Shown: positions 52,905-64,000 of the stretch, piece by piece
Layout: every line of letters begins with the position of its first letter
Position numbering within the stretch: position 1 is the first letter of the stretch
Assembly: GCA_947652605.1 (NCBI GenBank)
Contig: CANTFG010000295.1
Span: 1-64,000, forward strand
Length of the DNA: 64,000 nucleotides
Origin: Elmis aenea
Lineage: Eukaryota; Arthropoda; Insecta; Coleoptera; Elmidae
Direction: 5' to 3'
Translations under genes and position numbers: made by a program
Notes under the pieces: model-generated
Seen by the model: only the letters and a program-made list of their open reading frames with translations
Database searches by the model: none
What the model was told of the DNA's origin: nothing

Positions 52905-55258
52905 ATTAACTAAAGCACGGTATTTTTAGGAAATTATTAAAAATTAAAACCAGCTCATTGAAAGACATATGCAAAACAATTGTATTCATGTAAAGAAGCG
53001 ATGGATAAATTGTTCCTGTGATATACAAATCAATAATTAAAATTGTTTAGAAATAGTCGCTCAAGGAACATATGTATTAACTAAAGCACGGTATTTTTAG
53101 GAAATTATTAAAAATTAAAACCAGCTCATTGAAAGACATATGCAAAACAATTGTATTCATGTAAAGAGGCGATGGATAAACTGTTTCTGTAATATACAAA
53201 TCAATAATTAAAATTGTTTCGAAATAGTCGCTCAAGGAACATATGTATTAACTAAAGCACGGTATTTTTAGGAAATTATTAAAAATTTAAACCAGCTCAT
53301 TAAAAGACATATGCAAAACAATTGTATTCATGTAAAGTGGCGATGGATAAACTGTTTCTGTGATATACAAATCAATAATTAAAATTGTTTCGAAATAGTC
53401 GCTCAAGGAACATATGTATTAACTAAAGCACGGTATTTTTAGGAAATTATTAAAAATTAAAACCAGCTCATTGAAAGACATATGCAAAACAATTATATTC
53501 ATGTAAAGAGGCGATGGATAAACTGTTCCTGTGATATACAAATCAATAATTAAAATTGTTTAGAAATAGTCGCTCAAGGAACATATGTATTAACTAAAGC
53601 ACGGTATTTTTAGGAAATTATTAAAAATTAAAACCAGCTCATTGAAAGACATATGCAAAACAATTGTATTCATGTAAAGAGGCGATGGATAAACTGTTTC
53701 TGTGATATACAAATCAATAATTGAAATTGTTTCGAAATAGTCGCTCAAGGAACATATGTATTAACTAAAGCACGGTATTTTTAGGAAATTATTAAAAATT
53801 AAAACCAGCTCATTGAAAGACATATGCAAAACAATTGTATTCATGTAAAGAGGCGATGGATAAACTGTTCCTGTGATATACAAATCAATAATTAAAATTG
53901 TGTAGAAATAGTCGCTCAAGGAACATATGTATTAACTAAAGCACGGTATTTTTAGGAAATTATTAAAAATTAAAACCAGCTCATTGTAAGACATATGCAA
54001 AACAATTGTATTCATGTAAAGTGGCGATGGATAAACTGTTTCTGTGATATACAAATCAATAATTAAAATTGTTTCGAAATAGTCGCTCAAGAAACATATG
54101 TATTAACTAAAGCACGGTATTTTTAGGAAATTATTAAAAATTAAAACCAGCTCATTGAAAGACATATGCAAAACAATTGTATTCATGTAAAGAGGCGATG
54201 GATAAACTGTTCCTGTGATATACAAATCAATAATTAAAATTGTTTAGAAATAGTAGCTCAAGGAACATATGTATTAACTAAAAGACGGTATTTTTAGGAA
54301 ATTATTAAAAATTAAAACCAGCTCATTGAAAGACATATGCAAAACAATTGTATTCATGTAAAGAGGCGATGGATAAACTGTTCCTGTGATATATAAATCA
54401 ATAATTAAAATTGTTTCGAAATAGTCGCTCAAGGAACACATGTATTAACTAAAGCACGGCATTTTTAGGAAATTATTAAAAATTAAAACCAGCTCATTGA
54501 AAGACATATGCAAAACAATTGTATTCATGTAAAGAGGCGATGGATAAACTGTTCCTGTGATATACAAATCAATAATTAAAATTGTTTAGAAATAGTCGCT
54601 CAAGGAACATATGTATTAACTAAAGCACGGTATTTTTAGGAAATTATTAAAAATTAAAACCAGCCCATTGAAAGACATACGCAAAACAATTGTATTCATG
54701 TAAAGAGGCGATGGATAAACTGTTTCTGTGATATACAAATCAATAATTAAAATTGTTTCGAAATAGTCGCTCAAGGAACATATGTATTAACTAAAGCACG
54801 GTATTTTTAGGAAATTATTAAAAATTAAAACCAGCTCATTGAAAGACATATGCAAAACAATTGTATTCATGTAAAGAGGCGATGGATAAACTGTTCCTGT
54901 GATATACAAATCAATAATTGAAATTGTTTCGAAATAGTCGCTCAAGAAACATATGTATTAACTAAAGCACGGTATTTTTAGGAAACTATTAAAAATTAAA
55001 ACCAGTTTTTTGAAAGACATATGCAAAACAATTGTATTCATGTAAAGAGGCGATGGATAAACTGTTCCTGTGATATACAAATCAATAATTAAAATTGTTT
55101 AGAAATAGTCGCTCAAGGAACATATGTATTAACTAAAGCACGGTATTTTTAGAAAATTATTAAAAATTAAAACCAGCTCATTGAAAGACATATGCAAAAC
55201 AATTGTATTCATGTAAAAAAAGCGATGGATAAACTGTTCCTGTGATATACAAATCAAT
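52905..55258. repeat. 14-monomer block repeated at 61644-64000
   Basis: The order GAAGCG/AAATTG, CTGTAATATAC A-like, B, TTAGA, TGAAATTG, GTGTAGA, CATTGTAAG/CAAGAAAC, GTAGCTCAAG, TATAAATC/ACACATG, CGGCATT, CCCATTG, TGAAATTG/CAAGAAAC, AAACTATT, TAGAAAATT recurs about 8,740 bases downstream and runs off the end of the window. Private changes in this copy include AATTATATTC near 53492, AAAAGACGG near 54281 and CAGTTTTTTG in the AAACTATT monomer (CTCTTTG in the later copy). Two copies of a 19-monomer unit lie between the two blocks. Confidence 0.84.
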
Positions 55259-58200
55259 AATTAAAATTGTTTAGAAATAGTCGCTCAAGGAACATATGTA
55301 TTAACTAAAGCACGGTATTTTTAGGAAATTATTAAAAATTAAAACCAGCTCATTGAAAGACATATGCAAAACAATTGTATTCATGTAAAGAAGCGATGGA
55401 TAAATTGTTCCTGTGATATACAAATCAATAATTAAAATTGTTTCGAAATAGTCGCTCAAGGAACATATGTATTAACTAAAGCACGGTATTTTTAGGAAAT
55501 TATTAAAAATTAAAACCAGCTCATTGAAAGACATATGCAAAACAATTGTATTCATGTAAAGAGGCGATGGATAAACTGTTCCTGTGATATACAAATCAAT
55601 AATTGAAATTGTTTCGAAATAGTCGCTCAAGAAACATATGTATTAACTAAAGCACGGTATTTTTAGGAAATTATTAAAAATTAAAACCAGCTCATTGTAA
55701 GACATATGCAAAACAATTGTATTCATGTAAAGAGGCGATGGATAAACTGTTCCTGTGATATACAAATCAATAATTAAAATTGTTTAGAAATAGTCGCTCA
55801 AGGAACATATGTATTAACTAAAGCACGGTATTTTTAGGAAATTATTAAAAATTAAAACCAGCCCATTGAAAGACATACGCAAAACAATTGTATTCATGTA
55901 AAGAGGCGATGGATAAACTGTTTCTGTGATATACAAATCAATAATTAAAATTGTTTCGAAATAGTCGCTCAAGGAACATATGTATTAACTAAAGCACGGT
56001 ATTTTTAGGAAATTATTAAAAATTAAAACCAGCTCATTGAAAGACATATGCAAAACAATTGTATTCATGTAAAGAGGCGATGGATAAACTGTTCCTGTGA
56101 TATACAAATCAATAATTGAAATTGTTTCGAAATAGTCGCTCAAGAAACATATGTATTAACTAAAGCACGGTATTTTTAGGAAACTATTAAAAATTAAAAC
56201 CAGTTTTTTGAAAGACATATGCAAAACAATTGTATTCATGTAAAGAGGCGATGGATAAACTGTTCCTGTGATATACAAATCAATAATTAAAATTGTTTAG
56301 AAATAGTCGCTCAAGGAACATATGTATGTATTAACTAAAGCACGGTATATTTAGGAAATTATTAAAAATTAAAACCAGCTCATTGAAAGACATATGCAAA
56401 ACAATTGTATTCATGTAAAAAAAACGATGGATAAACTGTTCCTGTGATATACAAATCAATAATTAAAATTGTTTAGAAATAGTCGCTCAAGGAACATATG
56501 TATTAACTAAAGCACGGTATTTTTAGGAAATTATTAAAAATTAAAACCAGCTCATTGAAAGACATATGCAAAACAATTGTATTCATGTAAAGAAGCGATG
56601 GATAAATTGTTCCTGTGATATACAAATCAATAATTAAAATTGTTTAGAAATAGTCGCTCAAGGAACATAATATGTATTAACTAAAGCACGGTATTTTTAG
56701 GAAATTATTAAAAATTAAAACCAGCTCATTGAAAGACATATGCAAAACAATTGTATTCATGTAAAGAGGCGATGGATAAACTGTTCCTGTGATATACAAA
56801 TCAATAATTAAAATTGTTTAGAAATAGTCGCTCAAGGTACATATGTATTAACTAAAGCACGGTATATTTAGGAAATTATTAAAAATTAAAACCAGCTCAT
56901 TGAAAGACATATGCAAAACAATTGTATTCATGTAAAAAAGCGATGGATAAACTGTTCCTGTGATATACAAATCAATAATTAAAATTGTTTAGAAATAGTC
57001 GCTCAAGGAACATATGTATTAACTAAAGCACGGTATTTTTAGGAAATTATTAAAAATTAAAACCAGCTCATTGAAAGACATATGCAAAACAATTGTATTC
57101 ATGTAAAGAAGCGATGGATAAATTGTTCCTGTGATATACAAATCAATAATTAAAATTGTTTAGAAATAGTCGCTCAAGGAACATATGTATTAACTAAAGC
57201 ACGGTATTTTTAGGAAATTATTAAAAATTAAAACCAGCTCATTGAAAGACATATGCAAAACAATTGTATTCATGTAAAGAGGCGATGGATAAACTGTTTC
57301 TGTAATATACAAATCAATAATTAAAATTGTTTCGAAATAGTCGCTCAAGGAACATATGTATTAACTAAAGCACGGTATTTTTAGGAAATTATTAAAAATT
57401 TAAACCAGCTCATTAAAAGACATATGCAAAACAATTGTATTCATGTAAAGTGGCGATGGATAAACTGTTTCTGTGATATACAAATCAATAATTAAAATTG
57501 TTTCGAAATAGTCGCTCAAGGAACATATGTATTAACTAAAGCACGGTATTTTTAGGAAATTATTAAAAATTAAAACCAGCTCATTGAAAGACATATGCAA
57601 AACAATTGTATTCATGTAAAGAGGCGATGGATAAACTGTTCCTGTGATATACAAATCAATAATTAAAATTGTTTAGAAATAGTCGCTCAAGGAACATATG
57701 TATTAACTAAAGCACGGTATTTTTAGGAAATTATTAAAAATTAAAACCAGCTCATTGAAAGACATATGCAAAACAATTGTATTCATGTAAAGAGGCGATG
57801 GATAAACTGTTCCTGTGATATACAAATCAATAATTAAAATTGTTTCGAAATAGTCGCTCAAGGAACACATGTATTAACTAAAGCACGGCATTTTTAGGAA
57901 ATTATTAAAAATTAAAACCAGCTCATTGAAAGACATATGCAAAACAATTGTATTCATGTAAAGAGGCGATGGATAAACTGTTCCTGTGATATACAAATCA
58001 ATAATTAAAATTGTTTAGAAATAGTCGCTCAAGGAACATATGTATTAACTAAAGCACGGTATTTTTAGGAAATTATTAAAAATTAAAACCAGCTCATTGA
58101 AAGACATATGCAAAACAATTGTATTCATGTAAAGAAGCGATGGATAAACTGTTTCTGTGATATACAAATCAATAATTGAAATTGTTTCGAAATAGTCGCT

Positions 58201-58385
58201 CAAGGAACATATGTATTAACTAAAGCACGGTATTTTTAGGAAATTATTAAAAATTAAAACCAGCTCATTGAAAGACATATGCAAAACAATTGTATTCATG
58301 TAAAGAGGCGATGGATAACCTGTTCCTGTGATATACAAATCTATAATTAAAATTGTTTTTAAATAGTCGCTCAAGGAACATATGT
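55128..58385. repeat. 19-monomer HOR unit (3,258 bp), first copy
   Basis: Nineteen monomers plus nine inserted bases are followed directly by a copy at 58386. Shared rare markers, all at offset 3,258, are TGTAAAAAAAGCG (55211), CATTGTAAG, CCCATTG/CATACGC, AAACTATT with CAGTTTTTTG, the four-base insertion, TATATTTAGG with the longest A run (TGTAAAAAAAACGATGG near 56415), a three-base junction insertion (CATAATATGTATT, ending 56675), CAAGGTACATATG near 56836, CTGTAATATAC and B. The last monomer (58215) is unusual, with GATAACCTG, AATCTATAATT and GTTTTTAAAT, and has no counterpart in the second copy. Confidence 0.9.
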
Positions 58386-61300
58386 ATTAACTAAAGCACG
58401 GTATTTTTAGGAAATTATTAAAAATTAAAACCAGCTCATTGAAAGACATATGCAAAACAATTGTATTCATGTAAAAAAAGCGATGGATAAACTGTTCCTG
58501 TGATATACAAATCAATAATTAAAATTGTTTAGAAATAGTCGCTCAAGGAACATATGTATTAACTAAAGCACGGTATTTTTAGGAAATTATTAAAAATTAA
58601 AACCAGCTCATTGAAAGACATATGCAAAACAATTGTATTCATGTAAAGAAGCGATGGATAAATTGTTCCTGTGATATACAAATCAATAATTAAAATTGTT
58701 TCGAAATAGTCGCTCAAGGAACATATGTATTAACTAAAGCACGGTATTTTTAGGAAATTATTAAAAATTAAAACCAGCTCATTGAAAGACATATGCAAAA
58801 CAATTGTATTCATGTAAAGAGGCGATGGATAAACTGTTCCTGTGATATACAAATCAATAATTGAAATTGTTTCGAAATAGTCGCTCAAGAAACATATGTA
58901 TTAACTAAAGCACGGTATTTTTAGGAAATTATTAAAAATTAAAACCAGCTCATTGTAAGACATATGCAAAACAATTGTATTCATGTAAAGAGGCGATGGA
59001 TAAACTGTTCCTGTGATATACAAATCAATAATTAAAATTGTTTAGAAATAGTCGCTCAAGGAACATATGTATTAACTAAAGCACGGTATTTTTAGGAAAT
59101 TATTAAAAATTAAAACCAGCCCATTGAAAGACATACGCAAAACAATTGTATTCATGTAAAGAGGCGATGGATAAACTGTTTCTGTGATATACAAATCAAT
59201 AATTAAAATTGTTTCGAAATAGTCGCTCAAGGAACATATGTATTAACTAAAGCACGGTATTTTTAGGAAATTATTAAAAATTAAAACCAGCTCATTGAAA
59301 GACATATGCAAAACAATTGTATTCATGTAAAGAGGCGATGGATAAACTGTTCCTGTGATATACAAATCAATAATTGAAATTGTTTCGAAATAGTCGCTCA
59401 AGAAACATATGTATTAACTAAAGCACGGTATTTTTAGGAAACTATTAAAAATTAAAACCAGTTTTTTGAAAGACATATGCAAAACAATTGTATTCATGTA
59501 AAGAGGCGATGGATAAACTGTTCCTGTGATATACAAATCAATAATTAAAATTGTTTAGAAATAGTCGCTCAAGGAACATATGTATGTATTAACTAAAGCA
59601 CGGTATATTTAGGAAATTATTAAAAATTAAAACCAGCTCATTGAAAGACATATGCAAAACAATTGTATTCATGTAAAAAAAACGATGGATAAACTGTTCC
59701 TGTGATATACAAATCAATAATTAAAATTGTTTAGAAATAGTCGCTCAAGGAACATATGTATTAACTAAAGCACGGTATTTTTAGGAAATTATTAAAAATT
59801 AAAACCAGCTCATTGAAAGACATATGCAAAACAATTGTATTCATGTAAAGAAGCGATGGATAAATTGTTCCTGTGATATACAAATCAATAATTAAAATTG
59901 TTTAGAAATAGTCGCTCAAGGAACATAATATGTATTAACTAAAGCACGGTATTTTTAGGAAATTATTAAAAATTAAAACCAGCTCATTGAAAGACATATG
60001 CAAAACAATTGTATTCATGTAAAGAGGCGATGGATAAACTGTTCCTGTGATATACAAATCAATAATTAAAATTGTTTAGAAATAGTCGCTCAAGGTACAT
60101 ATGTATTAACTAAAGCACGGTATATTTAGGAAATTATTAAAAATTAAAACCAGCTCATTGAAAGACATATGCAAAACAATTGTATTCATGTAAAAAAGCG
60201 ATGGATAAACTGTTCCTGTGATATACAAATCAATAATTAAAATTGTTTAGAAATAGTCGCTCAAGGAACATATGTATTAACTAAAGCACGGTATTTTTAG
60301 GAAATTATTAAAAATTAAAACCAGCTCATTGAAAGACATATGCAAAACAATTGTATTCATGTAAAGAAGCGATGGATAAATTGTTCCTGTGATATACAAA
60401 TCAATAATTAAAATTGTTTAGAAATAGTCGCTCAAGGAACATATGTATTAACTAAAGCACGGTATTTTTAGGAAATTATTAAAAATTAAAACCAGCTCAT
60501 TGAAAGACATATGCAAAACAATTGTATTCATGTAAAGAGGCGATGGATAAACTGTTTCTGTAATATACAAATCAATAATTAAAATTGTTTCGAAATAGTC
60601 GCTCAAGGAACATATGTATTAACTAAAGCACGGTATTTTTAGGAAATTATTAAAAATTTAAACCAGCTCATTAAAAGACATATGCAAAACAATTGTATTC
60701 ATGTAAAGTGGCGATGGATAAACTGTTTCTGTGATATACAAATCAATAATTAAAATTGTTTCGAAATAGTCGCTCAAGGAACATATGTATTAACTAAAGC
60801 ACGGTATTTTTAGGAAATTATTAAAAATTAAAACCAGCTCATTGAAAGACATATGCAAAACAATTGTATTCATGTAAAGAGGCGATGGATAAACTGTTCC
60901 TGTGATATACAAATCAATAATTAAAATTGTTTAGAAATAGTCGCTCAAGGAACATATGTATTAACTAAAGCACGGTATTTTTAGGAAATTATTAAAAATT
61001 AAAACCAGCTCATTGAAAGACATATGCAAAACAATTGTATTCATGTAAAGAGGCGATGGATAAACTGTTCCTGTGATATACAAATCAATATTTAAAATTG
61101 TTTCGAAATAGTCGCTCAAGGAACACATGTATTAACTAAAGCACGGCATTTTTAGGAAATTATTAAAAATTAAAACCAGCTCATTGAAAGACATATGCAA
61201 AACAATTGTATTCATGTAAAGAGGCGATGGATAAACTGTTCCTGTGATATACAAATCAATAATTAAAATTGTTTAGAAATAGTCGCTCAAGGAACATATG

Positions 61301-61643
61301 TATTAACTAAAGCACGGTATTTTTAGGAAATTATTAAAAATTAAAACCAGCTCATTGAAAGACATATGCAAAACAATTGTATTCATGTAAAGAAGCGATG
61401 GATAAACTGTTTCTGTGATATACAAATCAATAATTGAAATTGTTTCGAAATAGTCGCTCAAGGAACATATGTATTAACTAAAGCACGGTATTTTTAGGAA
61501 ATTATTAAAAATTAAAACCAGCTCATTGAAAGACATATGCAAAACAATTGTATTCATGTAAAGAGGCGATGGATAAACTGTTCCTGTGATATACAAATCA
61601 ATAATTAAAATTGTGTAGAAATAGTCGCTCAAGGAACATATGT
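58386..61643. repeat. 19-monomer HOR unit, second copy
   Basis: Eighteen monomers (58386-61472) match 55128-58214 almost base for base. The differences I noticed are isolated, such as GATATACAAATCAATATTT near 61090 and one TAGAAAATT versus TAGGAAATT. The final monomer (61473) is an ordinary GTGTAGA type, after which the older domain III order resumes at 61644. Conservation of all insertion lengths shows that amplification is recent relative to the 171-bp divergence within the unit. Confidence 0.88.
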
Positions 61644-63869
61644 ATTAACTAAAGCACGGTATTTTTAGGAAATTATTAAAAATTAAAACCAGCTCATTGA
61701 AAGACATATGCAAAACAATTGTATTCATGTAAAGAAGCGATGGATAAATTGTTCCTGTGATATACAAATAAATAATTAAAATTGTTTAGAAATAGTCGCT
61801 CAAGGAACATATGTATTAACTAAAGCACGGTATTTTTAGGAAATTATTAAAAATTAAAACCAGCTCATTGAAAGACATATGCAAAACAATTGTATTCATG
61901 TAAAGAGGCGATGGATAAACTGTTTCTGTAATATACAAATCAATAATTAAAATTGTTTCGAAATAGTCGCTCAAGGAACATATGTATTAACTAAAGCACG
62001 GTATTTTTAGGAAATTATTAAAAATTTAAACCAGCTCATTGAAAGACATATGCAAAACAATTGTATTCATGTAAAGTGGCGATGGATAAACTGTTTCTGT
62101 GATATACAAATCAATAATTAAAATTGTTTCGAAATAGTCGCTCAAGGAACATATGTATTAACTAAAGCACGGTATTTTTAGGAAATTATTAAAAATTAAA
62201 ACCAGCTCATTGAAAGACATATGCAAAACAATTGTATTCATGTAAAGAGGCGATGGATAAACTGTTCCTGTGATATACAAATCAATAATTAAAATTGTTT
62301 AGAAATAGTCGCTCAAGGAACATATGTATTAACTAAAGCACGGTATTTTTAGGAAATTATTAAAAATTAAAACCAGCTCATTGAAAGACATATGCAAAAC
62401 AATTGTATTCATGTAAAGAGGCGATGGATAAACTGTTTCTGTGATATACAAATCAATAATTGAAATTGTTTCGAAATAGTCGCTCAAGGAACATATTATG
62501 TATTAACTAAAGCACGGTATTTTTAGGAAATTATTAAAAATTAAAACCAGCTCATTGAAAGACATATGCAAAACAATTGTATTCATGTAAAGAGGCGATG
62601 GATAAACTGTTCCTGTGATATACAAATCAATAATTAAAATTGTGTAGAAATAGTCGCTCAAGGAACATATGTATTAACTAAAGCACGGTATTTTTAGGAA
62701 ATTATTAAAAATTAAAACCAGCTCATTGTAAGACATATGCAAAACAATTGTATTCATGTAAAGAGGCGATGGATAAACTGTTTCTGTGATATACAAATCA
62801 ATAATTAAAATTGTTTCGAAATAGTCGCTCAAGAAACATATGTATTAACTAAAGCACGGTATTTTTAGGAAATTATTAAAAATTAAAACCAGCTCATTGA
62901 AAGACATATGCAAAACAATTGTATTCATGTAAAGAGGCGATGGATAAACTGTTCCTGTGATATACAAATCAATAATTAAAATTGTTTAGAAATAGTAGCT
63001 CAAGGAACATATGTATTAACTAAAGCACGGTATTTTTAGGAAATTATTAAAAATTAAAACCAGCTCATTGAAAGACATATGCAAAACAATTTTATTCATG
63101 TAAAGAGGCGATGGATAAACTGTTCCTGTGATATATAAATCAATAATTAAAATTGTTTCGAAATAGTCGCTCAAGGAACACATGTATTAACTAAAGCACG
63201 GCATTTTTAGGAAATTATTAAAAATTAAAACCAGCTCATTGAAAGACATATGCAAAACAATTGTATTCATGTAAAGAGGCGATGGATAAACTGTTCCTGT
63301 GATATACAAATCAATAATTAAAATTGTTTAGAAATAGTCGCTCAAGGAACATATGTATTAACTAAAGCACGGTATTTTTAGGAAATTATTAAAAATTAAA
63401 ACCAGCCCATTGAAAGACATACGCAAAACAATTGTATTCATGTAAAGAGGCGATGGATAAACTGTTTCTGTGATATACAAATCAATAATTAAAATTGTTT
63501 CGAAATAGTCGCTCAAGGAACATATGTATTAACTAAAGCACGGTATTTTTAGGAAATTATTAAAAATTAAAACCAGCTCATTGAAAGACATATGCAAAAC
63601 AATTGTATTCATGTAAAGAGGCGATGGATAAACTGTTCCTGTGATATACAAATCAATAATTGAAATTGTTTCGAAATAGTCGCTCAAGAAACATATGTAT
63701 TAACTAAAGCACGGTATTTTTAGGAAACTATTAAAAATTAAAACCAGCTCTTTGAAAGACATATGCAAAACAATTGTATTCATGTAAAGAGGCGATGGAT
63801 AAACTGTTCCTGTGATATACAAATCAATAATTAAAATTGTTTAGAAATAGTCGCTCAAGGAACATATGT

Positions 63870-64000
63870 ATTAACTAAAGCACGGTATTTTTAGAAAATT
63901 ATTAAAAATTAAAACCAGCTCATTGAAAGACATATGCAAAACAATTGTATTCATGTAAAGAGGCGATGGATAAACTGTTCCTGTGATATACAAATCAATA
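63870..64000. repeat. Terminal partial monomer (131 of 171 bases)
   Basis: The last unit starts at 63870 and is cut by the window end at unit position 131, inside AAATCAATAATT. It has the TAGAAAATT variant, as expected after an AAACTATT/CTCTTTG monomer in the domain III order. The array therefore continues beyond the window with unchanged period. Confidence 0.95.

Larger units (their letters stand above)
1..64000. repeat. 171-bp AT-rich satellite array (about 373 monomers)
   Basis: The entire window is a head-to-tail tandem repeat. The landmark ATTAACTAAAGCACGG recurs every 171 bases (1, 172, 343 and so on, to 63870), always in the same orientation. Other constant landmarks are GACATATGCAAAACAATTG near unit position 60, GGCGATGGATAAA near 93, TGATATACAAATCAATAA near 115 and GTCGCTCAAG near 152. 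The unit has about 29% G+C. No foreign sequence interrupts the array, and both ends of the window lie inside it. Large homogeneous arrays with higher-order structure are known from centromeric and pericentromeric heterochromatin; that location is inferred here, not seen. I recognise no named satellite family. All other entries are sub-structure of this array. Confidence 0.99.
46574..64000. repeat. Array domain III: CCCATTG-CATACGC / A-run haplotype HORs
   Basis: This domain carries a set of linked variants absent upstream: CCCATTG with CATACGC in the same monomer (starts 46916, 47946, 50682, 54615, 55813, 59071 and 63357), AAACTATT, TATATTTAGG, A-run expansion in TGTAAAAAAGCG, CTGTAATATAC in the A-like monomer, CATTGTAAG, GTAGCTCAAG and GATATATAAATC. 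The commonest order is about 16 monomers long, with GAAGCG/AAATTG, an A-like unit and B in the middle. The A unit here reads CCAGCTC, so domain III A differs from that of domains I and II. Confidence 0.8.

Noticed and set aside
1..64000. Recurring minus-strand open frame of about 56 codons per monomer
   Set aside because: 171 is divisible by three, so one reverse frame stays open across most of each TTCGA-type unit, with an internal ATG giving about 27 codons. It ends at an invariant TAA near the unit start, is closed by a second TAA in TTAGA monomers, and has no ribosome-binding or codon signature. It is a by-product of the repeat, not a gene.
1..64000. CRISPR array
   Set aside because: The period is regular, but repeats of 171 bases with no unique spacers and no adjacent cas genes are tandem satellite, not CRISPR.
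1..64000. Alpha satellite
   Set aside because: Only the 171-bp length agrees. The characteristic alpha-satellite motifs and the full CENP-B box are absent, and base composition is much lower in G+C.
1..64000. 5S rDNA, tRNA or snRNA tandem cluster
   Set aside because: No tRNA-like cloverleaf, A/B box promoter pair or rRNA-like conserved segment was recognised in the monomer, and its 29% G+C is too low for these genes.
1..64000. Pure assembly artefact
   Set aside because: A false repeat would be expected to show identical copies. Here monomers carry ordered, linked variants and graded divergence between HOR copies, as in real arrays. Local collapse or false duplication of single HOR units cannot be excluded without reads.

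Overview
The whole 64 kb window is one uninterrupted tandem satellite DNA array. It holds no protein-coding gene, RNA gene, transposon or CRISPR array that I can support. The unit is 171 bp. Phased to the first base of the window, there are about 373 complete head-to-tail monomers plus a final 131-base fragment. This count comes from comparing unit starts at 1 and 63870 and allowing a net gain of about 86 bp from small insertions that I located individually. A consensus monomer has about 29% G+C (49 of 171 by hand count). Most monomers differ from it by only a few bases, so by eye the identity is mostly in the mid to high 90s percent. The array runs off both ends of the window.

A homogeneous array of this size, with multi-monomer higher-order repeats (HORs), is typical of eukaryotic (peri)centromeric or heterochromatic satellite DNA. 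I cannot name the species. The length equals that of primate alpha satellite, but the sequence is different and far more AT-rich. An animal genome with AT-rich heterochromatin assembled from long reads would fit, but this is inference.

The informative structure is above the monomer. Diagnostic variants mark monomer types: type A (CCAACTC), type B (TTTAAACC with CATTAAAAG and GTGGCG), types ending in ACACATG, types starting CGGCATT, and TTCGA, TTAGA or GTGTAGA near position 143. These recur in fixed order and form HOR units of roughly 14 to 20 monomers (2.4-3.4 kb), with smaller 5-6-mer and larger 31-40-mer spacings.

Layout: 1-26530 is dominated by a block carrying TAGTAATG, CGATTAGTCG and TTGCT variants, interleaved with a second HOR type. 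26531-45887 is dominated by that second type (CCCGCTC, GTGTAGA, four-base junction insertion, CAAGAAAC). 45888-46573 is transitional. 46574-64000 carries a third set (CCCATTG with CATACGC, AAACTATT, TATATTTAGG, A-run expansions, CTGTAATAT). Near-exact tandem or displaced copies are at 855-2738/7705-9589, 2568-3940/5479-6849, 19856-23278/23279-26530, 26531-29099/29613-32181, 34407-36291/36805-38689, 37831-40574/43144-45887, 47946-49313/50682-52049, 55128-58214/58386-61472 and 52905-55258/61644-64000. This is the pattern expected from repeated unequal exchange and amplification.

Two monomer features may have a function. One is a 17-base site at monomer positions 142-158 that matches seven of the nine core bases of the mammalian CENP-B box in TTCGA-type monomers and is broken in TTAGA-type monomers. 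The other is a set of short palindromes and an inverted repeat. Both are pattern matches only. Nearly all length variation is confined to the CATATG|TATT monomer junction, where +1, +2, +3 and +4 base forms occur.
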